Shown piece after piece: positions 34,205 to 42,239 of a stretch of DNA of 64,000 nucleotides. Source of the DNA: CALMEH01 sp964548225 (GTDB lineage: Bacteria > Acidobacteriota > Blastocatellia > Pyrinomonadales > Pyrinomonadaceae); NCBI GenBank assembly GCA_964548225.1, contig CAZJQP010000016.1, forward strand, positions 7,511 to 71,510, in the 5' to 3' direction. Made by a program: the position numbers and the translations under genes. Position 1 is the first letter of the stretch; each line of letters begins with the position of its first letter. A model generated the notes under the pieces. It made no database searches. It was not told the origin of the DNA and was given only the letters and a program-made list of their open reading frames with translations.

Positions 34205-34648
34205 ATGAAAATTGCAATCGGCGCAGACCACGCAGGCTTTGAAGTTAAGGAAAAGATAAAAAAACAGCTTGAAGAAATGAATCTGGAAGTCGAAGATTTA
34301 GGCACAAATTCGGGCGATTCGGTTGACTATCCCGATTACGGCGCGGCAGTCGGGCAAGCAGTTGCAAGCGGCAAAGCGGACGAAGGAATTATCGTTTGCG
34401 GTTCGGGCATCGGCATTGCAATCGCGGCAAACAAAGTCCACGGAGTTCGCGCCGCGCAAGCGTGGAACGAAGAAACGGCAAGATTGGCAAGACAACACAA
34501 CGACGCAAATGTTCTCTCAATCGGCGCAAGAGTAATTCCCGAAGCTGAAATCCCGAAAATCGTGCGTGCGTGGTTCGACGCAAAATTTGAAGGCGGACGA
34601 CACGCCGGACGAGTTGCGAAAATTTCGGAGTTGGAGAAAGAAAAATGA
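34205..34648 (+). CDS. rpiB: Ribose-5-phosphate isomerase B
   Basis: 147 residues from ATG 34205; a longer frame upstream is a read-back into the divergent gene. MKIAIGADHAGF (Asp8-His9), the catalytic Cys65 in VCGSGIG, HNDANVLSIGARV and the C-terminal FEGGRHAGRVAKI are the RpiB hallmarks. It interconverts ribose-5-P and ribulose-5-P in the pentose phosphate pathway. Its stop overlaps the start of the following antitoxin-like gene. Confidence 0.95.
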   Translation: MKIAIGADHAGFEVKEKIKKQLEEMNLEVEDLGTNSGDSVDYPDYGAAVGQAVASGKADEGIIVCGSGIGIAIAANKVHGVRAAQAWNEETARLARQHNDANVLSIGARVIPEAEIPKIVRAWFDAKFEGGRHAGRVAKISELEKEK

Positions 34649-34902
34649 TTGAAACAGTCGAAAAAACTAATGAAATAAAAACGGTGAGCATCGAAAAAGA
34701 CACTTGGATTTTGGAACTTCCTGTGGAAATTTGCGAGAAAGAAGGTTTTGCCGAAGGAACACTTATCAGTTTGACGATAAAAAACAGCGGAATTCAAGCC
34801 TCTTTTATCAGACCTCCATCGAAAAAATTGCAGGAAATATCGAAGCGTTTGCTTAAACAAAATCGCAAACTTTATGAGGAGTTAAAACGAATTGGCGACT
34901 GA
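34645..34902 (+). CDS. Putative antitoxin of a Doc-type module
   Basis: 85 residues overlapping the rpiB stop by 4 bp (ATGA). The N-terminal half has a beta pattern (VSIEKDTWILELPVEICEKEGFAEGTLISLTI), like AbrB/SpoVT-fold antitoxins, and the C-terminal half is a basic helix (KKLQEISKRLLKQNRKLYEELKR), like toxin-wrapping tails. The downstream frame encodes a Fic/Doc-type toxin, now interrupted. The antitoxin reads intact. Confidence 0.65.
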   Translation: MIETVEKTNEIKTVSIEKDTWILELPVEICEKEGFAEGTLISLTIKNSGIQASFIRPPSKKLQEISKRLLKQNRKLYEELKRIGD

Positions 34903-35287
34903 GGAAATAATCTATCTCGAATTTGATGATGCACTTTGGATTCATCTCGATTTGATGAGAGATTGGAAAGAAACTCGTTTCGGCGTTGACCACCGAAGTT
35001 TAGTCTAATCGGCTTTGGCACGTCCGAAACACGCGGCGATTTACGAAAATGCAAATATCATTCGTCAAGCCGCAACGCTTTGTTTCGGCTTGATAAAAAA
35101 TCATCCGTGGCTCGGCGGAAACAAGCACACGGCAACGCAAATAACTTTAACTTTTTTGGAATTGAACGGGTATTTGGTGAAATACGAAATTTCAGAAATA
35201 CTCGAAATGGTTTTAGCCGTCGAATCAGACGCTTGGAAAATTGACGAGATTGAAGATTGGTTGCGGAAAAATGTGGAAAGTGTATGA
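34892..35287 (+). pseudogene. Doc/Fic-family toxin, interrupted by one in-frame stop
   Basis: Frame from TTG 34892 (overlapping the antitoxin stop by 11 bp) reads ATEEIIYLEFDDALWIHL...DHRSLV, meets TAA at 35006-35008, and continues in the same frame with SALARPKHAAIYENANII and the Fic motif HPWLGGNKHTATQ to TGA 35285-35287. Doc homologues usually read LLESALARP here, so GAA to TAA is a likely single change. The Fic motif is otherwise complete (His, Gly-Asn-Lys). Death-on-curing toxins phosphorylate EF-Tu; this copy would be inactive unless the stop is read through. Confidence 0.8.
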
Positions 35288-35760
35288 TTTTGAGCGAATC
35301 TCTCAAAAAAGTTGCTGAAATTTGGCATAAAGAATGTCTGAAATTGGGTGAGCCGAAATCGGAAAATGAAATTGTCGAGAAACTGTCAAACTTAAAAACG
35401 CCGATTTCACGAGATGTTATAGAAGTTTATTCACATCTTGGCGGAATTCTTAATGGAGAATCAGACTCAACACTTCTCTCATTTTGGGACATTGACCAAA
35501 TTTTAGAAGAAAATGAGCCGGATTCAGAATTCATAGCTTTTGCCGACTTTTTACTTTATTCGCATCTTTATTATTTCAAATTTGAGAATGAACTTGTATC
35601 ATCAATTCATATTTGGTGGGGAGAAAAAGATGTTGAAAAAATCGCAGATTCATTTGAAGAATTTTTTGAAAATTTCTTGAAAAATCCAGAAAAATATTAT
35701 CTATTTGAGAGAGAAGAAAATAAGAAAGAGAAGAAAATAAGAAAGAGAAGAAAACAATAA
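35284..35760 (+). CDS. SUKH/SMI1-KNR4-like hypothetical protein
   Basis: 158 residues from ATG 35284, overlapping the broken toxin's stop (ATGA); a longer frame starting at 35257 reads into that gene. The fold hints are ISRDVIEVYSHLGGILNG, LLSFWDIDQILEE and an acidic C-terminal helix, resembling the SUKH superfamily (immunity to contact-dependent toxins and general adaptors). Ends in a Lys/Arg-Glu run encoded by a duplicated AAGAGAAGAAAATA unit. Role here is speculative. Confidence 0.6.
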   Translation: MILSESLKKVAEIWHKECLKLGEPKSENEIVEKLSNLKTPISRDVIEVYSHLGGILNGESDSTLLSFWDIDQILEENEPDSEFIAFADFLLYSHLYYFKFENELVSSIHIWWGEKDVEKIADSFEEFFENFLKNPEKYYLFEREENKKEKKIRKRRKQ

Positions 35761-35767
35761 TTCAGTT

Positions 35768-37063
35768 ATGCACAATCTTTTTAATGCAAATTTGGCAGAA
35801 GTTGATTCGGTGATTGCCGAAGCGATAAGTGATGAAACGAAACGGCAATCGGGCGGATTGGAGTTGATTGCTTCGGAAAATTTTGTTTCGGAAGCGGTTT
35901 TACAGGCGATGGGTTCGGTTTTTACGAACAAATATGCCGAAGGTTATCCGAAAAAGCGTTATTACGGCGGTTGCGAATTTGCCGATGTTGTCGAACAGCT
36001 GGCGATTGACCGTGCGAAGGAAATTTTCGGCGCGGAACACGCGAATGTTCAGCCGCATTCGGGAGCGCAGGCGAATATGTCTGTGTTTCTTGCGTCTTTG
36101 CAACACGGCGACAAGATTTTGGGAATGAATCTTTCGCACGGTGGACATTTGACGCACGGGCATCCGATGAACTTTTCGGGAATTAATTTTGAAGTTTCCG
36201 ATTACGGCGTAAATCGTGAAACCGAGCAGATTGATTACGACGAACTGCAAAGAATTGCCGAAGAAAAGCGTCCGAAGATGATTATCTGCGGCGCGTCGGC
36301 ATATCCGCGAACGATTGATTTTGCGCGGATTGGCGAGATTGCCAAGTCGGTCGGCGCAATTATTATGGCGGACATCGCGCATATTGCCGGACTTGTTGCC
36401 GTCGGGCTTCATCCGTCGCCTGTGCCGCATTGCGAATTTGTTACGACGACGACACATAAAACTTTAAGAGGTCCAAGAGGCGGACTTGTTTTGTGCCGCG
36501 AAGAGTTTGCGAAAGCGGTTGACAAAGCCGTATTTCCGGGCGTTCAAGGCGGACCGCTCGTGCATATTATTTCTGCCAAAGCTGTCGCATTCGGCGAGGC
36601 GTTGCGCGAAGATTTCAAGACGTATCAACAACAGATATTGGATAACGCGCAAGCCTTATCGAATGAACTTATCGCACAAGGTTTGCGAATCGTTTCGGGC
36701 GGCACGGACAATCATTTGATATTGGTTGACGTTTTCGCGGATGGCAAAGGCATCACCGGAAAGGTGGCGGAAAAAGCCCTCGATTCGGTGCATATCACGG
36801 TCAACAAAAACACGATTCCATTTGATACGAATTCGCCTTTCACGGCTTCGGGCGTGCGTTTGGGAACACCTGCGCTCACCACAAGAGGAATGAAGGAAGA
36901 CGAAATGCGCGTTATCGGCAAACTCATTGCTGATGTGATTCACGAACCCGATTCGGAAGAAGTCAAAGAACGAGTGAAGCGCGAAGTTGCTGAATTGACG
37001 GCGAAATTCCCGCTTTACGCGCATCGTTTGAGCGGAAAGACGGAATCAATTTCAGCGAGTTGA
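35768..37063 (+). CDS. glyA: Serine hydroxymethyltransferase
   Basis: 431 residues, full family length. The N-terminal GLELIASENFVSEAV, YAEGYPKKRYYGGCEF, QPHSGAQANM and the PLP lysine Lys231 in TTTTHKTLRGPRGG are diagnostic. It transfers a one-carbon unit from serine to tetrahydrofolate, giving glycine and 5,10-methylene-THF. It is followed 6 bp later by an Mrr-like nuclease gene on the same strand. Confidence 0.97.
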   Translation: MHNLFNANLAEVDSVIAEAISDETKRQSGGLELIASENFVSEAVLQAMGSVFTNKYAEGYPKKRYYGGCEFADVVEQLAIDRAKEIFGAEHANVQPHSGAQANMSVFLASLQHGDKILGMNLSHGGHLTHGHPMNFSGINFEVSDYGVNRETEQIDYDELQRIAEEKRPKMIICGASAYPRTIDFARIGEIAKSVGAIIMADIAHIAGLVAVGLHPSPVPHCEFVTTTTHKTLRGPRGGLVLCREEFAKAVDKAVFPGVQGGPLVHIISAKAVAFGEALREDFKTYQQQILDNAQALSNELIAQGLRIVSGGTDNHLILVDVFADGKGITGKVAEKALDSVHITVNKNTIPFDTNSPFTASGVRLGTPALTTRGMKEDEMRVIGKLIADVIHEPDSEEVKERVKREVAELTAKFPLYAHRLSGKTESISAS

Positions 37064-37069
37064 AAAATA

Positions 37070-37606
37070 ATGCGAAACAAAATCGAATTTGAAGAATTGT
37101 CCGATGATTTTCAAAAATTTGAAGATTTGGTTGCGGATTATTTTCGGGAAATTCAAAAAGATAAAATTCTCGGCTCCAGTATTAAAGATATTGAAGTTCG
37201 TCAATCCGGCAAAGGCGCAGACGGCGGGCGGGATATTCTGATAATTTTCCAACTTACGGATTCAGTCATCAATTTTGAGAGAAAATGGGTAGTTCAATGC
37301 AAGTTTTACAGAGATGATGTTTCAAAATCGCATCTTTCGGACATAAATATTCCGAGTTTGATACACGAATATGGCGCAGACGGTTATTTACTGGTTTGCC
37401 GAAAAGGTGTAAATTCAAGTGTAACGAATATGTTTGATAATCTGCGGAAAAATTGCAGATTTAGATACGGTTACGAAATTTGGAAAGGTGGTGAACTAAA
37501 AAGGCGCATTAGGAATTTAGGGGAAAGTTTGATCCAAACATACTTTCCCGAACATTTTGAATATTTGCGAAGACTCGAACAAGAAAAGGAATTAGAGAAA
37601 TTATGA
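37070..37606 (+). CDS. Mrr-like restriction endonuclease-fold protein
   Basis: 178 residues. The N-terminal FEDLVADYF segment (Glu18), GKGADGGRDILI (Asp51, Asp55) and VVQCKFY (Gln76, Lys78) reproduce the E...D...(D/E/Q)xK nuclease core of Mrr-cat enzymes that cut modified or foreign DNA. It lacks the usual extra DNA-binding domain, so a partner may supply specificity. Its stop overlaps the next start (ATGA at 37603), implying co-translation with the TIR-like membrane protein. It is preceded by glyA with only 6 bp. Confidence 0.75.
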   Translation: MRNKIEFEELSDDFQKFEDLVADYFREIQKDKILGSSIKDIEVRQSGKGADGGRDILIIFQLTDSVINFERKWVVQCKFYRDDVSKSHLSDINIPSLIHEYGADGYLLVCRKGVNSSVTNMFDNLRKNCRFRYGYEIWKGGELKRRIRNLGESLIQTYFPEHFEYLRRLEQEKELEKL

Positions 37607-38085
37607 TTGCATTTATATCAGACTCAATCGGCGAATCGGAACAGTATGTTTTGACGCTTCTTGCACAAAAGTTGCGCGAGAAGGGATTTTCCGTAACATC
37701 CAATTATAAGCAGTCGTCGCAATTTCTTAATTTTCAAACCATAAATGATATTAAGAATGCGGATTTATTTATCGGACTAATTGCAAAATCCGGTAACACG
37801 ACTGCCACAGCGAGAGTTTATAATGAATTAAAGGAAGCCTTTTTGCATAATAAACCAACTATTCTTTTGGCGGAGGAATCCGTAGATTTAGCTCCACACC
37901 TGAGTAGTTATCCGAATACTATAAGATTTAACCGATATTATCCGAATCTTGCCATCAATGAGGTAAATCGGCGCATTCAATTTTCGCAAACACAGCCACA
38001 GCAAAATAATACATTGGCTTGGCTAATCGGTGGCGGAATTGCGGCCATAGCTTTAATTTCACTGCTTTCGGATGAGAAAAAATAA
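37603..38085 (+). CDS. TIR-/NDT-like Rossmannoid protein with C-terminal membrane anchor
   Basis: 160 residues. The body fits a TIR or nucleoside-deoxyribosyltransferase-like fold: MIAFISDSIGESEQ, VLTLLAQKLREKGFSV, NADLFIGLIAKSGN, ARVYNELKEAFLHNKPTILL with Glu in the NELK helix as a candidate catalytic residue. A transmembrane helix (about 138-155, IGGGIAAIALISLLS) closes the protein. Such a membrane-anchored sensor/NADase-type protein next to a nuclease is reminiscent of defence islands. Classification is by pattern, not search. Confidence 0.55.
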   Translation: MIAFISDSIGESEQYVLTLLAQKLREKGFSVTSNYKQSSQFLNFQTINDIKNADLFIGLIAKSGNTTATARVYNELKEAFLHNKPTILLAEESVDLAPHLSSYPNTIRFNRYYPNLAINEVNRRIQFSQTQPQQNNTLAWLIGGGIAAIALISLLSDEKK

Positions 38086-38497
38086 TCGCAACATAAATTG
38101 TAAAAAAATCATTTTTATTCTAAGCCTGATCATTTTGTTGCCGGTTGTCGGAGATGCTCAGAACACTGCGGCAACCGCAAACAAGCAAAACATTCCGGCG
38201 GATTTTAAGAGCGATGGTTGTTCGCTGTTTCCCGATTGCGATTATCGTGATTGTTGTGAGGAACACGACTTGGCATATTATTTCGGCGGAACTTCAAAAG
38301 AGCGTTGGCAAGCCGACAAAAAATTGTATAAATGCGTCGCCGCGAAAAAGGGCGTTCACCATAAAATCATTGCGCCGATAATGTGGCTTGGGGTTCGCGT
38401 CTTTGGCGTTTCTTGGCTTCCAACTCCTTATCGTTGGGGATTTGGACAGAAGAAAACACCAAAAGTTCTGCCTACGCCGACACCAAACAAAAACTAA
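38072..38497 (+). CDS. Secreted phospholipase A2-like protein
   Basis: 141 residues, starting inside the preceding gene (14-bp overlap). A signal peptide (IIFILSLIILLPVVGDAQ) precedes a Cys-rich domain with DGCSLFPDCDYRDCCEEHD, where Cys61-Cys62 and His65-Asp66 form the CCxxHD active site of phospholipase A2; a second Cys (Cys88) would pair. The C-terminus is proline-rich. It would attack acyl chains of phospholipids in or outside the periplasm. Its overlap with the TIR-like gene suggests co-expression. Confidence 0.7.
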   Translation: MRKNNRNINCKKIIFILSLIILLPVVGDAQNTAATANKQNIPADFKSDGCSLFPDCDYRDCCEEHDLAYYFGGTSKERWQADKKLYKCVAAKKGVHHKIIAPIMWLGVRVFGVSWLPTPYRWGFGQKKTPKVLPTPTPNKN

Positions 38498-38503
38498 AAT
38501 TTT

Positions 38504-39259
38504 ATGAGTAATTTATCTGACATCGGTTTTCCCGTGCGGCACGAAGGAGATGTAAATGACGTGATTATGTCTGTCTTAAATCACGTTGGCGAAGTTCGTT
38601 GTCCGCGTGGTTTTTATTTGAAGTTTTCCGACAAATCGGGCGCGGAGATTTATTTGCAAGGGAATTTCGATCAAGAATTGATTGGGTTTAATCCGCATTA
38701 CGCAGGGAAAAGCAAAAGAAAGGTTGCGCTTACCGAAGCAATCGAGCGGGAGGCTTCCGAACTCGATGGCGGTTTTCGCGCTTGGGCAAATCCTTCGGAC
38801 GAAGCAAATCCCGAATCGGGCGAATATACGTTTGTCTTCGACTTGCCCGATTTTCGCACTGTCCCGAATTTACAGCTTCCGCAAACTGTCGAGATTCAAC
38901 TGACCGCATTTGCATCAAACGATTTCAAAGTTTTTGCGAACGAAGAAGAGTTTTATAATTCTCAAGAAGATGAATTGAAGATTGCCTCCAAATCTTTTAT
39001 TCCGAGCGGTTTGTTCACACCTGACGCAGACGCAAAGGAAATTGTTCCGCCGCGTCCGATTGGGATTTTTGCAGGTGAGATAAAGGAAGTTGAATTAAAG
39101 ACAAATTCGCTGACAAATGCTGAGTTTTATTGGTTCTTAGTTGAAACGCTCGGTGGCGAAATAGATATTGTGTCAGACCCGAAATGGATTGAGCAAGCTC
39201 CAAAGGTCGGCGGCATTGTCAGCGGACAATTCTGGCTTTCGGGTAGAATAATCAGTTAA
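38504..39259 (+). CDS. Conserved hypothetical protein
   Basis: 251 residues, 6 bp after the PLA2-like gene on the same strand. No signal peptide or TM helix. The N-terminal part contains GDVNDVIMSVLNHVGEVRCP and EIYLQGNFDQELIGFNPHY, the middle a VEIQLTAFASNDFKVF stretch; beta-rich overall. I do not recognise a family. It seems to close the operon before a strong terminator. Confidence 0.7.
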   Translation: MSNLSDIGFPVRHEGDVNDVIMSVLNHVGEVRCPRGFYLKFSDKSGAEIYLQGNFDQELIGFNPHYAGKSKRKVALTEAIEREASELDGGFRAWANPSDEANPESGEYTFVFDLPDFRTVPNLQLPQTVEIQLTAFASNDFKVFANEEEFYNSQEDELKIASKSFIPSGLFTPDADAKEIVPPRPIGIFAGEIKEVELKTNSLTNAEFYWFLVETLGGEIDIVSDPKWIEQAPKVGGIVSGQFWLSGRIIS

Positions 39260-39292
39260 TCTTTGATTTATATTACAATTCTATGTCTTTAT

Positions 39293-39344
39293 GCTTGCTT
39301 TATATGTCTTTGTGCAAGCAAGCACAAAGACATATAAAGCAAGC
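39293..39344. terminator. 23-bp hairpin between convergent genes
   Basis: GCTTGCTTTATATGTCTTTG and three more bases (39293-39315) pair perfectly with 39322-39344 around a 6-nt loop; a T-run (TTCTTTTTTG) follows. It separates the plus-strand accessory operon from the minus-strand genes. Confidence 0.8.
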
Positions 39345-39394
39345 GCAAGGCGTTCTTTTTTGTTATTTATTTCTAATCTCGCGGTGTGAAAAAC

Positions 39395-40006
39395 TTATTC
39401 TTCAAACCCGAATTCGATTTGTTCTAAAATCTCACGCGCTTCTTCGGATTCGTATTCAAAGGCTTGTTGTTCGAGGGCGTTGCGGGCGATTTCATAATAA
39501 AGCGGATCATCGAGAAGCGGCACGATTTGCGCCGGATTCATCAACGAAAGCGTCTCAAAAGAAACGGCGCGGATTTGTGCTAAATCGGTTTGGCGAATGA
39601 TTTCGGCGATTTCTCCCGCAGAGAATCTTTCCGCCAAAGCATCGGTCAATTTATCGAATTTTACAAAATCGTTGCGCTTCAAGATTCGTTCGGCGAGTTG
39701 GATAAAAACTTCCGCCGATTCGGTTTGAGCTTCGAGAACCTTAACTAAAGTTTCGGCTAATTGATTGATTTCCGCGAATTTCTCCGCGTCTTTGCGAACA
39801 GATTCGTCCTTTAGCTGTTCATCGAGCGCGATGAGCAGACGGCTGAGTTCCCAATCGGATTGCGTATCGTATGAGAATTTTTGAGTTTGAGCAACCGGCG
39901 CAGACGCAGTATTTGCCTGCAACGCACCGAAAATCATCTTTTTTGTAACGGGGCGCAAACCTTCCCAAACACTTTCGACTCGCGCACCGAGGTCTTTAAT
40001 CATCAT
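39395..40006 (-). CDS. Conserved hypothetical helical protein
   Basis: 203 residues from Met 40006 (or 40003). Almost entirely helical, rich in Leu/Glu/Ala, with repeated segments such as LAETLVKVLEAQTESAEVF, IQLAERILKRNDFVKFDKL and LTDALAERFSAGEIAEII, like HEAT or ARM-like solenoids. No signal peptide. It lies at the end of a minus-strand three-gene run (41110 to 39395). Function unknown. Confidence 0.65.
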   Translation of the reverse strand: MMIKDLGARVESVWEGLRPVTKKMIFGALQANTASAPVAQTQKFSYDTQSDWELSRLLIALDEQLKDESVRKDAEKFAEINQLAETLVKVLEAQTESAEVFIQLAERILKRNDFVKFDKLTDALAERFSAGEIAEIIRQTDLAQIRAVSFETLSLMNPAQIVPLLDDPLYYEIARNALEQQAFEYESEEAREILEQIEFGFEE

Positions 40007-40055
40007 TTCAACAAAAACAGTTTGCAATAAATTCGGGAGTTTGTAAATAGAAACT

Positions 40056-40376
40056 TTATTTCGATGTCCGATTCATCAAACGAGTTTGCGTTTCATTCAA
40101 TATTTCTTCGCGTTCTTTATCACTCGTCGCTTCGGGGAAAACTTCGACCAGCGCAAACGGCGTGTTGCTCAAATGACGAATTTCCCACGCTTCGTTTTTA
40201 TTTGAAACGCGGGAAAACCATAAAGCATCGAGCTTTGACGAAACGATTTCCGCGTCGCCGAATAACTCTTCCGTTAAACTTTCGCGTAATTTGTCAGAAA
40301 GCAAAACACGGCGTAAAATCCAGCCGTGTTTTGCGTAGAGCGAGAGAATTTCGCCGATTTCCTTACCGCTGATCAT
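40056..40376 (-). CDS. Conserved hypothetical protein
   Basis: 106 residues. Begins MISGKEIGEILSLYAKHGWI, then a beta-type stretch (ALWFSRVSNKNEAWEIRHL) and an acidic helical end. Overlaps the stop of the preceding membrane protein gene by 4 bp (TCAT/ATGA on the minus strand), so the two are probably co-translated. No family recognised. Confidence 0.65.
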   Translation of the reverse strand: MISGKEIGEILSLYAKHGWILRRVLLSDKLRESLTEELFGDAEIVSSKLDALWFSRVSNKNEAWEIRHLSNTPFALVEVFPEATSDKEREEILNETQTRLMNRTSK

Positions 40377-41110
40377 TTGTTCGTGTTCGCGGTGTTAGTT
40401 TTCGGCACAGTCGTATTTGCCGTGTTTTTCATCTGCGGAATGTTCGGGACGTTTTTCAGCGTGCCGCCGTTTTTCGGAACAATCATTTGGACGTTTGAAT
40501 TGTTCATCGCAGAATTGTCCGTTTTCAATTCAACCATATTGTTATTGACCGCATTTGCCGCTTCTTGTTCTTTAACTGATTGACCTGGCGCAGGTTTTTG
40601 GTAAGTTCCCTTAAACATATCGCCGATAGCGAGCTTCCAACTGCCGTTTTCAAGCACGAACGGCAAATCTTCCCAAACTTTTTCTTTGTTTTGAACTTCG
40701 AGCGCACCGAAATTTTCTTTGATGCGTTCATCACGCATCGGCGGCAGATTTTCCTGAAACGTCGTTGCCGTAAAACCGTTGGCAAGAACTTCTTCGACGG
40801 TTTTCTTCTGCTGTCCGGCAACAAATTCGGCAAATCCGAGCGAATTTTCGCTCATCATCGCTTTGATGTTTTCCGGCTTTTTCGTTTTCACCGCCGCATA
40901 AAGCATTTTATATGCTTCGGTTGGCGATTTGGCACTGCCAATGGGTTGAGAATTTATATCGAATGTTTTTGACTTCGAATACCACCAATAACCACCTCCG
41001 AGCAAAGCGGCAATCAAGATAACGCCTAAAATTGCGTAAAGATTTTTCTTAGAACTTTTCGTTACTGCCGCAACTTCAGCTTCGGCAGATTTTTTGTTAT
41101 CGCTTTTCAT
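40373..41110 (-). CDS. Membrane-anchored protein with NTF2-like domain
   Basis: 245 residues. Short cytoplasmic N-terminus with Lys/Glu, a transmembrane helix (about 24-45, YAILGVILIAALLGGGYWWY), then an extracytoplasmic domain (about 60-190) with SPTEAYKMLYAAVKTKKPENI and a final VLENGSWKLAIGDMF strand, a DUF4878/NTF2-like pattern. An Asn/Thr-rich tail closes it. First gene of the minus-strand operon. The divergent gene at 41358 has a similar layout. Confidence 0.7.
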   Translation of the reverse strand: MKSDNKKSAEAEVAAVTKSSKKNLYAILGVILIAALLGGGYWWYSKSKTFDINSQPIGSAKSPTEAYKMLYAAVKTKKPENIKAMMSENSLGFAEFVAGQQKKTVEEVLANGFTATTFQENLPPMRDERIKENFGALEVQNKEKVWEDLPFVLENGSWKLAIGDMFKGTYQKPAPGQSVKEQEAANAVNNNMVELKTDNSAMNNSNVQMIVPKNGGTLKNVPNIPQMKNTANTTVPKTNTANTNK

Positions 41111-41256
41111 CTTTTAATATTACAACTCACAAAAAAATATAAACGGAGCGAGTCTTTATAAAACTTGTCAGATTTGCGCCGTTTTAAAGAGTATAGATAT
41201 TATTCGGCTAAAAAGTAAAACTTTGAAAAAGCAAAATTAGAACAAGAAACGGCAAA

Positions 41257-41287
41257 GACTTGGCATTATTGCAGAATTTGCCAAGTC
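41257..41287. repeat. Hairpin in the divergent promoter gap
   Basis: GACTTGGCA (41257-41265) pairs with TGCCAAGTC (41279-41287); partly complementary AAAAGTAAAA-type outer arms (about 41212 and 41318-41335) extend the palindrome. The 41111-41357 gap separates two divergent genes and holds nothing else recognisable. Confidence 0.5.
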
Positions 41288-41357
41288 GCTACCACGTCTT
41301 GTTTCGATTTTGCCTTTTACTTTTGGGCGGCGTAAGTTATTATTTTAGCGAAGCAAA

Positions 41358-42236
41358 ATGATGAAATACTGTCCGAAATGTCAAACTGATTATGCCGATG
41401 AAATATATGAATTTTGTTTGCAGGACGGCACACTTTTAGTTAATTATTCCGATTCGCAATCTTCACCGACGGTTTTGTTGAACGATGAACAGCAAACACA
41501 GGTAAAACTCAGACCGACCGAACAAGTTCAGTTTTATCCGCCGACGCAGGCGCAAGATTGGCAAGCGAGCCAAGTTACACAAATTCCGCAACCGCAACAA
41601 ATTCCGCCGATTCAATCGCCGCCGCAAAAATCGAACACGGCGCGGGTTGTTTTTCTGACGGCTTTTGTGATGCTTGCGCTTTTCGGCGCGGGTTTCGGCG
41701 CGTGGTATTTTCTCGGCGGTAAGCAGACGGAAATAACTCAAAATAAAAACACGAGTTCGCCGAATTCAACTCGCACGACTTCGCCGAAACCTTCGGCAAA
41801 TGCAAATACGCCGACACCGACCGCCACGCCAACGCCAACTCCCGAACTTGATGCCGTGAAAATCAAATCGGAAGTTACAGACGCGATTAACAGTTGGAAA
41901 TCGGCAACCGAAAACGGCGACATCAATTCCGTAATGAGCCATTATGATGATTCGATAAGTTTTTACGGCAGTCAAAAAAGTCGCGCCACCGTCCGCAATG
42001 ACAAACAAGCGGCTTTTAACAAATACGATTCGATGGAAATAACTCTCAGCAATTTGAGAGTTACGCCCGACGCAAAAGGCGAAAGAGCCTCCGCCGTTTT
42101 TGATAAAGAATGGGTTTTTACGGGCGACAAAGTTTATGCCGGAAAAGTTCAATCGGAATTTCAATTCGTCAAAAAAGATGGAAAATGGCTGATTACGAGC
42201 GAGAAGGATTTGAAGATTTATTATGTGGACAAATGA
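41358..42236 (+). CDS. Zinc-ribbon membrane protein with SnoaL-like domain
   Basis: 292 residues. N-terminal YCPKCQTDYADEIYEFCLQDG is a small Cys-x2-Cys...Cys module found on many Acidobacteriota proteins. A Gln/Pro-rich linker leads to a transmembrane helix (about 96-118), a Thr/Pro/Asn-rich segment with SPNSTRTTSPKPSANANTP, and a C-terminal NTF2/SnoaL-like domain (about 165-290; INSWKSATENGDINSVMSHYDD, GKWLITSEKD). Probably a sensory or scaffold membrane protein; no catalytic residues assigned. 3 bp separate it from the next gene. Confidence 0.75.
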   Translation: MMKYCPKCQTDYADEIYEFCLQDGTLLVNYSDSQSSPTVLLNDEQQTQVKLRPTEQVQFYPPTQAQDWQASQVTQIPQPQQIPPIQSPPQKSNTARVVFLTAFVMLALFGAGFGAWYFLGGKQTEITQNKNTSSPNSTRTTSPKPSANANTPTPTATPTPTPELDAVKIKSEVTDAINSWKSATENGDINSVMSHYDDSISFYGSQKSRATVRNDKQAAFNKYDSMEITLSNLRVTPDAKGERASAVFDKEWVFTGDKVYAGKVQSEFQFVKKDGKWLITSEKDLKIYYVDK

Positions 42237-42239
42237 TTT

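Noticed and set aside
38072..38497. PLA2-like protein as a cytoplasmic abortive-infection effector
   Set aside because: It has a clear signal peptide, so the simple model of a cytoplasmic effector is not favoured; an envelope-acting role remains open.
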